Made by a program: the position numbers and the translations under genes. From Deltaproteobacteria bacterium (lineage in GTDB: Bacteria; Myxococcota_C; UBA6777): a stretch of 41,895 nucleotides of DNA. How positions within the stretch are numbered: the stretch's first letter is position 1; each line of letters begins with the position of its first letter. This document shows, piece after piece, positions 1 through 9,400 of this stretch. Under the pieces are notes generated by a model that ran no database searches, was not told where the DNA came from, and saw nothing but the letters and a program-made list of their open reading frames with translations. The stretch covers positions 1-41,895 of the forward strand of contig PCBK01000183.1 in the NCBI GenBank assembly GCA_002731275.1, read 5' to 3'.

Positions 1-197
1 CGAAGGCTCAGGGGGATGGAGAGGTTTGTAGAAGGGGTGGTTGCAAAGTGCATGAAGCAAATGACAACCGCATATGTTGTCTGAGCAATCGAGCGATTGG
101 AGGATGTCGCTTGCGACATACGTATTGTAAGAGAGGGATTGTAATGTATGTTCGGGTGCACTTTGCGAAGGCACAAGTGCAACTACGCCTGGATCAG
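1..197 (+). repeat. Structured interspersed repeat, copy 1 (left-truncated)
   Basis: This segment matches the reverse complement of 41087-41290 at most positions, from the AGGGGGATGGAGAGG block to the terminal CTGGATCAG, and also matches copy 3. It contains several foldbacks: CAATCG/CGATTG at 86-91 and 94-99, ATGTCGC/GCGACAT at 104-110 and 113-119, and TGCACTT/AAGTGCA at 157-163 and 175-181. TTGCAAAGTGCA at 41-52 also pairs with TGCACTTTGC at 157-166. Base 1 falls inside a hairpin that is complete in copy 4 (GAGCC-GAA-GGCTC), so the element is cut by the window edge. It ends 27 bases past the stop of the leftward lipoprotein gene. Short reading frames inside it are not conserved between copies in a way that suggests protein. 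Confidence 0.85.
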
Positions 198-224
198 AAT
201 TCGAGTTTCCCCCGGGTCGGTGAT

Positions 225-1730
225 TTAGTGGCAGAGATGTTGGAGTTTGCCTGATTTTGTCTTCATGAATCGGCAGGAGAGGCCATTGCCGCAGTTTTTC
301 TTCATTGGATCACAGGATTGTAAGCATATGGAGCTTCGTCCAACGCCGATGCAGCCTCCCGAACATCCACCAGCGCAGGTGGGGTGGCAGATTTGACTTC
401 CGGATTTTCCGTAACAAACCAAACCACGTCCACATGGTCTTTTTTGTCCACAACGCTGATATCTTCCGTATGTACGGACTCTGGTTCTTCGGCGAGGAAT
501 GTACACACAGATACGTTTTGGTCCGTTTGGGATACGTGCACAAGTCAGACCTTGTTTGCACTCTTGGTTGTTTGCACATGTCTTGTAGCAGGTCGCTGGT
601 TTGTTTTTCATGCGCAAACAAAGGGCACCTTTGACACATGGATGCATTTTGTCGCAACGCTCGCCAACTTTGCGTTTTTTCGCTTTGGATGCGACAGGGA
701 CACAGACATTCGAACCCTGGTAACGTTTACATTGGTATCCTTTTGCACAGGATGCTTTGCCCTGAACACATTTGGGGTAACAACGGGGACCCTGTCTGGG
801 CATTTTTAGGCACAGCAATCCATCAGCACACGGGAGACTTCGTCTACATGCCTGGTAAGGTCCTGCGAGTAAGCTGGCACCTTTTGGTAGGCAAGCTTTA
901 AACGAACCTACGCGCATACATCGTTGCTGTTTTGGACAATCTCTTGAAAAACGACAGTATTTCCTACAAATACCTTTTGGATTGGTGGCTGTCCTCACAC
1001 AGGCCAGATTTTCTTTACACGAATCCATAAACCCACATTGACTCCCAAGCAATGAACCCTCTACTGCAAAGGAGAATGCCTTGTCAGTGCTGTTTCCGAG
1101 CTGGTCTGTTGCGATGACTCGGATGTTGACGACTCCGGCTGGGAACATACTTGGCTTGATGGTGAATTCGAAAGGTGCTTCTTTGAACTCATGGAGTTTT
1201 TGGTTTCTGAAGTAGACGACGACCTGCTTGATTTTCCCCTCATCTTTGATCTTGAGGATGACGGTTTTTGCTTCGTTGATGGGCTCGATCAAGGAAGGTT
1301 CATCCCACTTAATGGTCGGGCCATCGTGATCGAAGATATACTGTCTTTTTGCTTCGATGCGGAAGTCATCACGGTCTTTCAAGACGACCTTCAATGTTTT
1401 TTTGCCGCTGCTGATATGTTGTACGTTCAGCTCAGCCGTGATCGTTTTCTCTTCGATATTTGGGGAGACAAACACTTTCTCCCAGCGCTTGATCCCGGCG
1501 AGCCACACTTCGACATGTGCGAGTTTATTCGCGTCGTACAATTGAACGCGCAAGGAGAGCCGCTTGCTGACTCTGCTTCCAGACGCAGGCGTAGGAGTTT
1601 GAAATAAGATTGAGCCCTTCATATCGGTCGCTGAGGAGTACGAGCGACGGCGGCAGGAGATAAGAAACGTGCTGTATATCAAGCAACCCATCAGCAGGAG
1701 GGTCAGTGAACGAAAGAAGGGGACTCGCAT
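225..1730 (-). CDS. Lipoprotein with Ig-like domains and Cys-rich repeats
   Basis: The 501-residue product starts with a hydrophobic signal ending in the lipobox LISC (Cys27), followed by three arginines, so it is probably a lipid-anchored envelope or surface protein. Residues about 40-225 look like two beta-sandwich (Ig-like) units; the second has the ATDxxGN signature common in bacterial Ig-like domains. Residues about 228-500 are four or so Cys-rich modules of the form C-x5-PC-x2-GLxC with later paired cysteines, probably disulfide-bonded. Such modules are frequent in surface proteins of Myxococcota and Bradymonadota; that is family knowledge, and the function is unknown. The start has AAGGA about 11 bases upstream. 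It diverges from the folC-like gene. Confidence 0.85.
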   Translation of the reverse strand: MRVPFFRSLTLLLMGCLIYSTFLISCRRRSYSSATDMKGSILFQTPTPASGSRVSKRLSLRVQLYDANKLAHVEVWLAGIKRWEKVFVSPNIEEKTITAELNVQHISSGKKTLKVVLKDRDDFRIEAKRQYIFDHDGPTIKWDEPSLIEPINEAKTVILKIKDEGKIKQVVVYFRNQKLHEFKEAPFEFTIKPSMFPAGVVNIRVIATDQLGNSTDKAFSFAVEGSLLGSQCGFMDSCKENLACVRTATNPKGICRKYCRFSRDCPKQQRCMRVGSFKACLPKGASLLAGPYQACRRSLPCADGLLCLKMPRQGPRCYPKCVQGKASCAKGYQCKRYQGSNVCVPVASKAKKRKVGERCDKMHPCVKGALCLRMKNKPATCYKTCANNQECKQGLTCARIPNGPKRICVYIPRRRTRVRTYGRYQRCGQKRPCGRGLVCYGKSGSQICHPTCAGGCSGGCIGVGRSSICLQSCDPMKKNCGNGLSCRFMKTKSGKLQHLCH

Positions 1731-1839
1731 GGTTCGGGGTTTCCTTACGTGTATATGCCGAAAAAAGCTGTATCTTGGGCGTCGTGGAGGTTTTGAAACG
1801 ATACTGTCGTTCCAAGTGTCAGGTCTCCCATGCCTCTTG

Positions 1840-1867
1840 TTGTCAAAAACAGTTTCCCTATTATGTT
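1840..1867 (+). promoter_or_regulatory. Candidate sigma-70 promoter for the folC-like gene
   Basis: TTGTCA (1840-1845) and TATGTT (1862-1867) are separated by 16 bases in the divergent gap 1731-1977. Predicted transcription would begin near 1874, leaving a leader of about 100 bases before the chosen TTG start at 1978. This rests on consensus matching alone. Confidence 0.4.
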
Positions 1868-1977
1868 TGAATCATCATGAATGGCAAGTTATTTGCCCAA
1901 AACTTGCTGTGATCATGTGAGAATCATTCCTTTTTTTGTTGTCAGTCCTAACCCCACTTTGCGAAAAAGGTGTTCAC

Positions 1978-3297
1978 TTGTACGGATCTATCGAAGAATT
2001 GTTCAAAAAATTAAGCACGTTACATGATTATGAGCGACAACCTCCCAGTGGCGTTGTGAGGACGTTTGGGCTAGAAAACGTAAGGACTTTATCGCGGTCT
2101 TTGAGGCTTGAAGAGAACACGATACCTATCGTGCAGGTTGTCGGAAGCAAAGGGAAAGGGACGACCGCGACTTTTCTGTCGAATCGACTCCAGCAAGCAG
2201 GTCTTCGTGTGGGGTTGTATCAATCTCCTCATCTGTTTTCACGGACTGAGCGTATTCTTGTTCAGGGCCGACCAGCTTCCGAGGCGTCTTGGCTCCAGTC
2301 AGGGGAGGCTGTTTTGTCACATCTGCATTTATGTGATCAGACACCTAGTCGTTTCGAAGTTGAGACCATTTTGGCATATCATCTTTTTTACGAGGAAAAA
2401 GTGGATGTGATCATCGCTGAGGCGGGGCTCGGTGGGGTCGCTGATGCAACCAGTGTACTTTCGCCTGTGGCGATCGTCTTGACGACTGTTGAGCTTGAAC
2501 ATACACACATTCTTGGTGATACGCTCTTTTCGATCACGTCGCAGAAGATTGGACATTTGCCTGAGGATGGGAAGTTGTTTGTAGGGGGTGTGTCAGAGGA
2601 GGTGAAGCAGATTGTTGCGGAGGTCTTGCCTGATAGAGAGAGTGATATCGTCGACGTTTTTGAGACACATGAGATCACGGATGTGCGTCTCTCAAAAAGT
2701 GGTATATCATTTCTTATGTCAACTCAATTGTCCAATTCAAGCTGTGTTGTCGAGTTACCACTATTTGGAAAGCATATTCCTCAAACATATGCTTTGGCTC
2801 ACGCAGTCTCCGAATGGATTCTCGCGGATGTTCTTGGGCGTGGGGGATATGGGGAGTGGGGTTGCACAAGTGTTGAAGGAAAGCGTGCACACCTTGAACG
2901 TGTCGACTGTGGTGATGGGATTCTGCTTGTCGATGTTGCCCATACAATGGACTCTGTGAAGGGCGCTTTGTCTGCGTGTCGTGAGCACTTTGGTCGAGCC
3001 GTTGATAGAGTTGTGTTTGGAGTCAATGTCGACAAGAAAGTGGATGGGTTGCTCACGTTGCTCCTTGAGGAGTCGACTTCGCTTTGGCTTGTTCGAAACC
3101 CACACCCAAAGGGGATGTCAGCACAAGACTTGTATGAAATGGCCTGTATGTCGGGGGAATGTGATGATCTGAGAGCATATGACTCTGTAGACGCTGTGTG
3201 TAAGGCGTTACAGGCACAGGGAGGAGACAAAGAGCAGATCACGTTGGTGCTAGGTTCTTATGCGTTGGCAGGAGCGGTCCTCGAAAAGCTCGCTTGA
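1978..3297 (+). CDS. folC: FolC-like folylpolyglutamate/dihydrofolate synthase (Mur ligase family)
   Basis: This gene probably encodes the ATP-dependent ligase that adds glutamate to dihydropteroate or folates in the cytoplasm. The order of motifs fits FolC: P-loop GSKGKGT near residue 58, YQSPHL, then AGLGGVADAT and an ELEHTHILGDT segment, then a C-terminal Mur-ligase domain with DVAHT. Several signatures depart from the usual ones (GTNGKGS, LDHT, EKAGI, DGAHNP), so it is a divergent member or a FolC-like ligase with another substrate. An open frame runs from TTG at 1936; I prefer TTG at 1978 because GAAAAAGG ends 7 bases before it and the product then begins like FolC. It ends 8 bases from a convergent gene. 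Confidence 0.72.
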   Translation: MYGSIEELFKKLSTLHDYERQPPSGVVRTFGLENVRTLSRSLRLEENTIPIVQVVGSKGKGTTATFLSNRLQQAGLRVGLYQSPHLFSRTERILVQGRPASEASWLQSGEAVLSHLHLCDQTPSRFEVETILAYHLFYEEKVDVIIAEAGLGGVADATSVLSPVAIVLTTVELEHTHILGDTLFSITSQKIGHLPEDGKLFVGGVSEEVKQIVAEVLPDRESDIVDVFETHEITDVRLSKSGISFLMSTQLSNSSCVVELPLFGKHIPQTYALAHAVSEWILADVLGRGGYGEWGCTSVEGKRAHLERVDCGDGILLVDVAHTMDSVKGALSACREHFGRAVDRVVFGVNVDKKVDGLLTLLLEESTSLWLVRNPHPKGMSAQDLYEMACMSGECDDLRAYDSVDAVCKALQAQGGDKEQITLVLGSYALAGAVLEKLA

Positions 3298-3304
3298 ATG
3301 GACA

Positions 3305-4027
3305 TTATCCTTTGCATTTGAGGCGGGCGTCTTTGAGGCATTGTTTGTACTGTTCGTATTGTGTTTTGTAACACGTGCGGTTTGTGTCGATGTGCTTCCA
3401 GTAACAGGCTCTTTCGTTACTGTATGCTCCATGACTACAGCGATAATACTGCTCGCTTCGTTTGTGAAGGCAGCTGTATCTTCGTTTCAGGTTGCTCAAC
3501 TTGTTACGTAGTCGGCATGTGTATTTGGCTTGCGTTGCTTTTCGAGAACACCACACTGAGCCTTGTTTGTGTTTGTCTTCACAAGCGCTTTGTTGTGTCT
3601 TGCATTTTTGGATGCAAGGTGCGACTCCCTTTGTTGTGCAGATCGTGCATTGACGAAAACACATCTGTTTACAGGCTGTTATCGCTTTTGCACAGGTGGA
3701 TGATTCTTTTGGGGCTGATTTGCATTTGGTGGTTGCTTGTTTGTATGCGTCAGCGCAGGCCGTTTTTTGTGCCGCAGTGAGGGTGGTTCCTTCACAAGCG
3801 GCTTGTTTTCTGGCGTTGCTGCATTGAGTGAGGGTCGTCTTTCTCGTACTTTTGCATGTCTTGATGGAGTCTTTATAGCGTTGTTTGCAAGAGGCTTTTT
3901 GTGTTGTGTATGTTTGTTTACAGAGTGTCTTCTCTTTGTGGTAGCAATTTGCCGAGGCAGTCGCCGAGAATGTCAGAAGCGAAAAAATTGCTAAAATAAG
4001 AAAAGTGAAACTTTTGGGCAGAGCCAT
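3305..4027 (-). CDS. Secreted Cys/Lys-rich protein
   Basis: The 240-residue product has a clear Sec signal peptide with a likely cut after SATASA. The mature part has about 24 cysteines, one roughly every 7 to 11 residues, set in lysine- and glutamine-rich sequence that looks helical. It resembles the smaller protein at 22040-22519 in composition and Cys spacing, though not obviously by alignment. The pattern suggests disulfide-stapled helices in an exported protein. No enzyme motif is seen and I do not recognise the family. The start has GAGGTG 8 bases upstream. The gene lies 45 bases upstream of no other leftward gene start; the next leftward gene ends at 4073 on the side from which it would be transcribed. 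Confidence 0.8.
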   Translation of the reverse strand: MALPKSFTFLILAIFSLLTFSATASANCYHKEKTLCKQTYTTQKASCKQRYKDSIKTCKSTRKTTLTQCSNARKQAACEGTTLTAAQKTACADAYKQATTKCKSAPKESSTCAKAITACKQMCFRQCTICTTKGVAPCIQKCKTQQSACEDKHKQGSVWCSRKATQAKYTCRLRNKLSNLKRRYSCLHKRSEQYYRCSHGAYSNERACYWKHIDTNRTCYKTQYEQYKQCLKDARLKCKG

Positions 4028-4072
4028 GCTAGAACACCTCTTGGTATTGTGAGAGCGTTTATTGGGGTACTA

Positions 4073-6439
4073 TCACACCCACTCTAACACATCATCAACA
4101 TGTTTGCGAAGGGAGCGGTAGGAGGGGGAGGGAGCGTAAAAGAGGCGAAAGAGCAGAAGCTCCGCATCATCTTCGTTGTGGGAAAAGTGAGGGGACCACA
4201 TCTGCCAGAGGCTTTGGAGCTCATCTCGTTCATCTTGCTCAAACATCGATGTATCTCCATAGCGTGCTCGTGCGAACATGTAGTTCATCGATGCGAGCGG
4301 GTGGAAAGCGAGCCCAAGGGATGTAGCGAGCAGCCACAGTGTTTGCATACTTCTGCCACCTTGAAAGAACGCGTCGTGGTCGTGGCCTTTGATCGTGAGG
4401 AGTCCAAGCGCTGATGCATTTTTTGTCGATTTTTGTGCGCTCTCTTCGAATGTTTGTCCTCCTTTGACTTGTTTGAGTATGTTCATCGCGGGCCAAGAGG
4501 CGAGCATCTTGATGATCGTCTTATCGAGCGCTGAAAATTCCAGGGTGTCGAGGTCGAGTCCATCCCGCGTTTGCATCGCTTCTTCAGGTGTCCACCGAAG
4601 CTCCCCAAGTAACTCCTCGTGCATACATTTGTTGAGGAATCGAATTCTCTCAGCGCGCCCCATAATCTTTCCAAGCGTTTCCTTTTCATCCTGTTTTTCG
4701 ATCAGGTGGAGTGTTGTCCCGTTTTGTATTGCGCTCTTGCGTAGAGCCTCACGATGTCTATCTATAAGGGGAGTGAATGACTCCGGCATTCGTCTGTTTG
4801 TGACTCTTTTGGGGATCGCTTGGAAGAGTGTACTTTCTTCTTCGCTTGGGAGGGACTGTGTTGTTTCAAATTGGAGACTACAGACGTGTTGTGGGATTGT
4901 GAGAGTGTTTTTTGTGTATGGGTGTGGGGAGAGTGTCTTGAGGTAGGTTGGACGGCTGTGGGGAGCGAAGATTGTAGTGCTGAGCTGCATTTGGCTTGCG
5001 GCCAGTCTGATGTTTTCGACTGCAGCTCCGAGGGCCAAAAGAGTCGCGTTGTCTTCCCATTCGAGGACATTATCGAGCCTTGCTGGATCGAGCCCACAAT
5101 GAAGTAGGTGTCCATCGTAGTAAAACCGCCAGGGTTGAATGTTCCCTCCTGAAGGAGCAGTGATTCCATAGGAGACGAGTGTTTTGATGGACTGTTTTGA
5201 GAGCTCTGGTGATTGTCTTGTGCACTTTGGTAGAGCAAATGTTTGGAATTGTCTCGCGCGTTCTTGTTCTGGAGACAGTGACGAGGGGGGTGGTTCAGAT
5301 GGAATAGGGGTTGTGAAGATCACATTCTCTTCACTGATGCGGCGATTCACATCGATATAGTATCGCCCTGATCGTGTGGAATGATTCATGAGGACGTGTC
5401 GAGCAGCTTTGGCGGCGAGTCCGCTTGAGAGCGCGACTTCGCTACCTGTTTGACTGTATTTGATGACATTTTTGCCGATGTCGAGGAGCGTGGCGATTTG
5501 CTGAGGAGTGATCTCTTCTTCACCGAGGACTTGCAACACGAGCCTTGTTTTTTCTTGATCACTCAACGACGCGAGCGATGAAGGTGTTGTGTCGCCAAGT
5601 AAGCCGTGGAGGATTGGGCGGTTGGGCTCGATGTCAAAGCGCTCAATGTCGAGCATTTCTCGTTCATCAGTGCACATCACCACTGGAATGTTTCGGCTCC
5701 TTGCTTCGATACGTGCGAGGACTTTTGTCGAAAAATCGTCACACTCTTCAAAGAGCAGGTCGATGGGTTGGCCTTCAGGTTCCAAAAACGCGTGGATATT
5801 GTCGGGCGTGATACCTTCAGGAAAGATGTGTATATCGAGGAATGGATCCAGCTCAAAGAGGCGGCGAGCAGAGATGATAGACTTGTTAAGGCCATACGAA
5901 GACGTGGCAGCTTCGAGTCGATTGGTGTTGCTGCAATTGAGTGTGTCTGGGTCTGCGAGGTAGAAGCTGCTCCCAATGCCTTCGATCGCGAGAACTGCCG
6001 CGATGGACTGGCCAAGTGATTGGCCGATGATTCCGATACGTTTGTCTTGGAGTGCTTGTTGCTCTCGCTGCGTGATTTTGTATTGGTTTCGGTTTTGCCG
6101 TATCGATCGGAACATCGCGGGAGGCGCGAGGTGCACGAGTTGGCGCGACCAAGGGTAGAAAACATACACACCAAAACGTTCGGGGGTTGGGCCTGTCAGT
6201 GACTGTATATATGACGCTCTCAGTGTGGCGTTGGAGGTCTCTGCGGGGTGTTGGATATCAAACCATTCATCGAGCTGATCTGTGAGCGCGTCTGTATAAT
6301 GGATATCGTTGTTTTTTTGTAAGAACACGAGGAGTTCTTCGTGCTCTTTTGTGTCTTGAGGGCTCCAGATTTGAGGGCGCCATGAGTGGATGTCACGGGC
6401 TCTTTGCAACGGTGGAAGTAAGGACGAGAGTCTGGTCAT
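4073..6439 (-). CDS. ThiF (E1-like) - nitroreductase fusion, Rv1355c/MoeY type
   Basis: The product is about 788 residues. Residues about 120-330 are a ThiF/MoeB/E1-like adenylation domain: the nucleotide-binding loop reads GIIGQSLGQS, followed by DPDTLNCSNTNR and a conserved G-x2-K. Residues about 410-780 are a flavin nitroreductase-like domain with APSGGNIQPW, the usual FMN-binding start. The same two-domain order occurs in mycobacterial Rv1355c (annotated moeY), whose role is unknown. No adjacent ubiquitin-like or ThiS-like partner is visible. An in-frame TTG lies at 6457, but ATG at 6439 has AAAGGG 6 bases upstream and is preferred. It begins 30 bases after the kinase stop and is the last gene of the operon. 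Confidence 0.82.
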   Translation of the reverse strand: MTRLSSLLPPLQRARDIHSWRPQIWSPQDTKEHEELLVFLQKNNDIHYTDALTDQLDEWFDIQHPAETSNATLRASYIQSLTGPTPERFGVYVFYPWSRQLVHLAPPAMFRSIRQNRNQYKITQREQQALQDKRIGIIGQSLGQSIAAVLAIEGIGSSFYLADPDTLNCSNTNRLEAATSSYGLNKSIISARRLFELDPFLDIHIFPEGITPDNIHAFLEPEGQPIDLLFEECDDFSTKVLARIEARSRNIPVVMCTDEREMLDIERFDIEPNRPILHGLLGDTTPSSLASLSDQEKTRLVLQVLGEEEITPQQIATLLDIGKNVIKYSQTGSEVALSSGLAAKAARHVLMNHSTRSGRYYIDVNRRISEENVIFTTPIPSEPPPSSLSPEQERARQFQTFALPKCTRQSPELSKQSIKTLVSYGITAPSGGNIQPWRFYYDGHLLHCGLDPARLDNVLEWEDNATLLALGAAVENIRLAASQMQLSTTIFAPHSRPTYLKTLSPHPYTKNTLTIPQHVCSLQFETTQSLPSEEESTLFQAIPKRVTNRRMPESFTPLIDRHREALRKSAIQNGTTLHLIEKQDEKETLGKIMGRAERIRFLNKCMHEELLGELRWTPEEAMQTRDGLDLDTLEFSALDKTIIKMLASWPAMNILKQVKGGQTFEESAQKSTKNASALGLLTIKGHDHDAFFQGGRSMQTLWLLATSLGLAFHPLASMNYMFARARYGDTSMFEQDERDELQSLWQMWSPHFSHNEDDAELLLFRLFYAPSPSYRSLRKHVDDVLEWV

Positions 6440-6469
6440 GGTAGGCCCTTTCTCCAAGAGGAGCGTTGT

Positions 6470-9400
6470 CTACGTTGGTTGGCTAATGTAGGGGAGTTCG
6501 AGTGAGAAGGTGGTATGTTCGCTGTCAGGGACGAGTTGAAGGGTTCCTTTGTGGATCTCCGTGACTTCCCGACAGATCGCGAGGCCGAGACCTGTCCCTT
6601 TGTCGGGGTCTTTGGTTGTGTAGAACGGCATGAATATTTTTTCTCGATCACCTGGAGGGATAGGAGGTCCATTGTTTTCCATCTGAAGGACCACTCGATC
6701 ATCTTTGCGTTGGACTTTCAGCCAAATGTCCCCACCTTCGGGGTCCAGTGCGTCGAGGGCGTTGGAGAGCAAGTTCATCAGGACCTGCGAGAGCAACTTG
6801 GGGTAGCAGTAAAAGGGCTCGTTCCATTCGTATTCTTGGTGGATTTGATAACCTGAATGAATACGGTATCCGAGGATCGCGAGGATGGACTCGAACTCCT
6901 TGGAGATGGATGTTTTTTCGAGGTAGAGCTCCGTGTCGTCTTGTCGGGCCATCGCGAGGACTGCGTCGATCACCTTTCTGATCTTTTGGCCTGAGAGTTC
7001 GATGGCTTCGAGAAGCTCTGCTTCGATGGTTGGCGATGCGCCTTCTGGTTGTGGTTTGACGACGAGGCTGCGTAGGGGGGGCGTGGCGTTGATGATCGCG
7101 TTGATGGGGTTGTAAATCTCATGCGCGAGTCCTGCGGCCATAAACCCGAGAGTCGATTGCTTCTCCATGCGCAAAAGTGAGAGCGTCAATGAGCGGATTT
7201 TTAATTGAGCGTTGATACGGGCGATCAGTTCAGATGGCGAGAAGGGCTTGATCACAAAGTCATCAGCATTTGCTTCAAAGGCCTCAAGAGCTGCTTCTGT
7301 TCCGTACTTTGCAGAGATCAGGATGATCGGAGTGAGTCTCATATGTGGGTCGTGTTTGATGGCTCGACAAAGCTCATAGCCGTTCATGTGAGGCATCATC
7401 ACGTCAGACAAGATCAACTCTGGACGTTGCTTTTTTGCCAACTCCAACCCTTCGCGACCATCGTGTGCTGTGTAGATCTGGTAGTGCGCGGAGAGCACGG
7501 TCGTGAGGAAGCGCCGCATTTTCGGGTTATCTTCCACAAGCAATATTCTGCTCCCGTTGACCTTTGTTTGTTGTGTTGAAAGGGCATCGTGGGATGTGGA
7601 TGAGCCAAAGATGGGAGTGGGCTGGATATCATCGAGCCAATCCTCGTTGTCTTCGTGAGATTGAAGGATTGGGATGGATGTAGGTGTGAGGAGCGCTTCT
7701 TCTTGAGGGAGTTGGACGGTGAACGTTGCGCCTTCGTTGACCGCGCTTTGAATGGATATGTGTCCTCCGTGCAACTCGATGATCTCTCTTGCCATTGCCA
7801 GGCCAATGCCGCTGCCTTCGATGGTTCGGCCATGTGTGTCTTGTGCTCTGTGAAAGCGCTCGAAGATTTTGTCTTGCTCTTTTTCTGGGATGCCTGGTCC
7901 TGTGTCAGCGACTTCAAGCACAATGTCCGTGTCAACTCTGCTCAGTCGTACCTTGACGGTGTCGCCTTCTTCGACGTATTTGATGGCGTTTACGAGGAGG
8001 TTCGTGGTGACACGTCGCAGCATCTTACGGTCACCGTAGGCGAAAATCGGTTCTTGGGGAAGATAGACCTGAAATGACAGGTGTTTTCGATCTGCGAGAG
8101 GTTTGAGTGCTGTGCAAAGATCATCCAACATACGGGAGATATCAAATTCGACATTGACGAGCTCAAGGTCGTTTGTGTCCAATTTGGCAAAGTCGAGGAT
8201 CTCGTTGAGCAGCGCCAACAGTGTTTGGGTGTTTTCCCTGATGAGTAGCACGTGCTCTTTGGCGTTGTGGTTATCCTCTGGGAGTGCATCTTCGATGTTA
8301 TCGAGAGGAGCGGAGATGAGTGTGAGGGGCGTTTTCAATTCGTGGCTGACATTTGTGAAAAAATCTCGCTTGGCTTGATCTGATTCTTCCAAGCGCTGGA
8401 CGGTTTGTTCCAACCGTGTACGAGCCAATTCCAACTCTTGTGTGCGTTCGTTGACACGTAACTCAAGGGTATCTCTCAGCTCTGTGATCAGTTGGTAGGA
8501 GATTGCGTTGTCCATCGCGACAGCGAGTTCATTTGCGATGGAGCCGAGGAGCGCGAGATCTTCTTCTGAGTGGGCGGGGGAAAATTCGAGGAGCAGGGCG
8601 CCGATTACCTTCTTGCGGTTTTTCATCGGGAAGGCGACCCAAGTCGATTGTGGTTGGTGTGCTTGTGTTGAGGCGAATTCGCCAGCAAGTAGCAAGTTGG
8701 ATAGCTCTGTCCCGCTCGCAAATGCGCGCCTTAACCTGCGTATCGACTTGTTTTGCATTTGCAGGTGTTTACTCAACTGGAACAGTGGAGGGTGTCCCTG
8801 TGTCGTGAAGATGGCTACAGGGCATTTGAATCTTTGTGAGAGAAATCGGACAGAGCTATCGAGCAGCGGAGAAAGATCCAGCTCGCTGCTGGTCTCCGTG
8901 TTGAGGTCGTGAAGGATTGAGAGTTCACGTACCTTCCGATCGAGCTGTGACTTGGCTTCTGTGAGCGCGTCCACCTTTTCCTGCAAGAGGGAGTTTGTCT
9001 CCTCAAGCTCTTTGAAGACCTCCCCAAAGACCCTCCATCCCCCCTTGAAGAACTTTCGTAGACGACGAAACATCTTTTGGATGGCATAAGTCGGACCCAA
9101 CCACTCCGGCTCCAAGAAGATATCGAAGATGTGAACGAAGTCGCTCTCTTTGGTATATTGGACTTGCGCTGTTGGTGTGGCCACGAGGTGTGGAAGCGCG
9201 GAGAGAATGCCTCGGATGGTGTCGATAAAGTGTACAGTGGGAGGAAAGCGAGCATCGAACGTATAGCGTGCCTGAAGTGACGCATCTCCGGTCCTCTTCA
9301 GCTCGATAGAGACAAAGGGAAAGAGGAATGTTTTGACCAACCTGGGGAGCAGTTTGTAGATCTGAAAGGGTGATGTGACCGAGCGAAGGATCACTCTTAG

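Noticed and set aside
48-254. 68-codon rightward frame inside repeat copy 1, with a similar start in copy 2 (MHEANDN)
   Set aside because: The shared peptide start comes from near-identical DNA; after about 20 codons the frames diverge through indels, and copy 3 lacks it. The foldback structure, not a frame, is what is kept.
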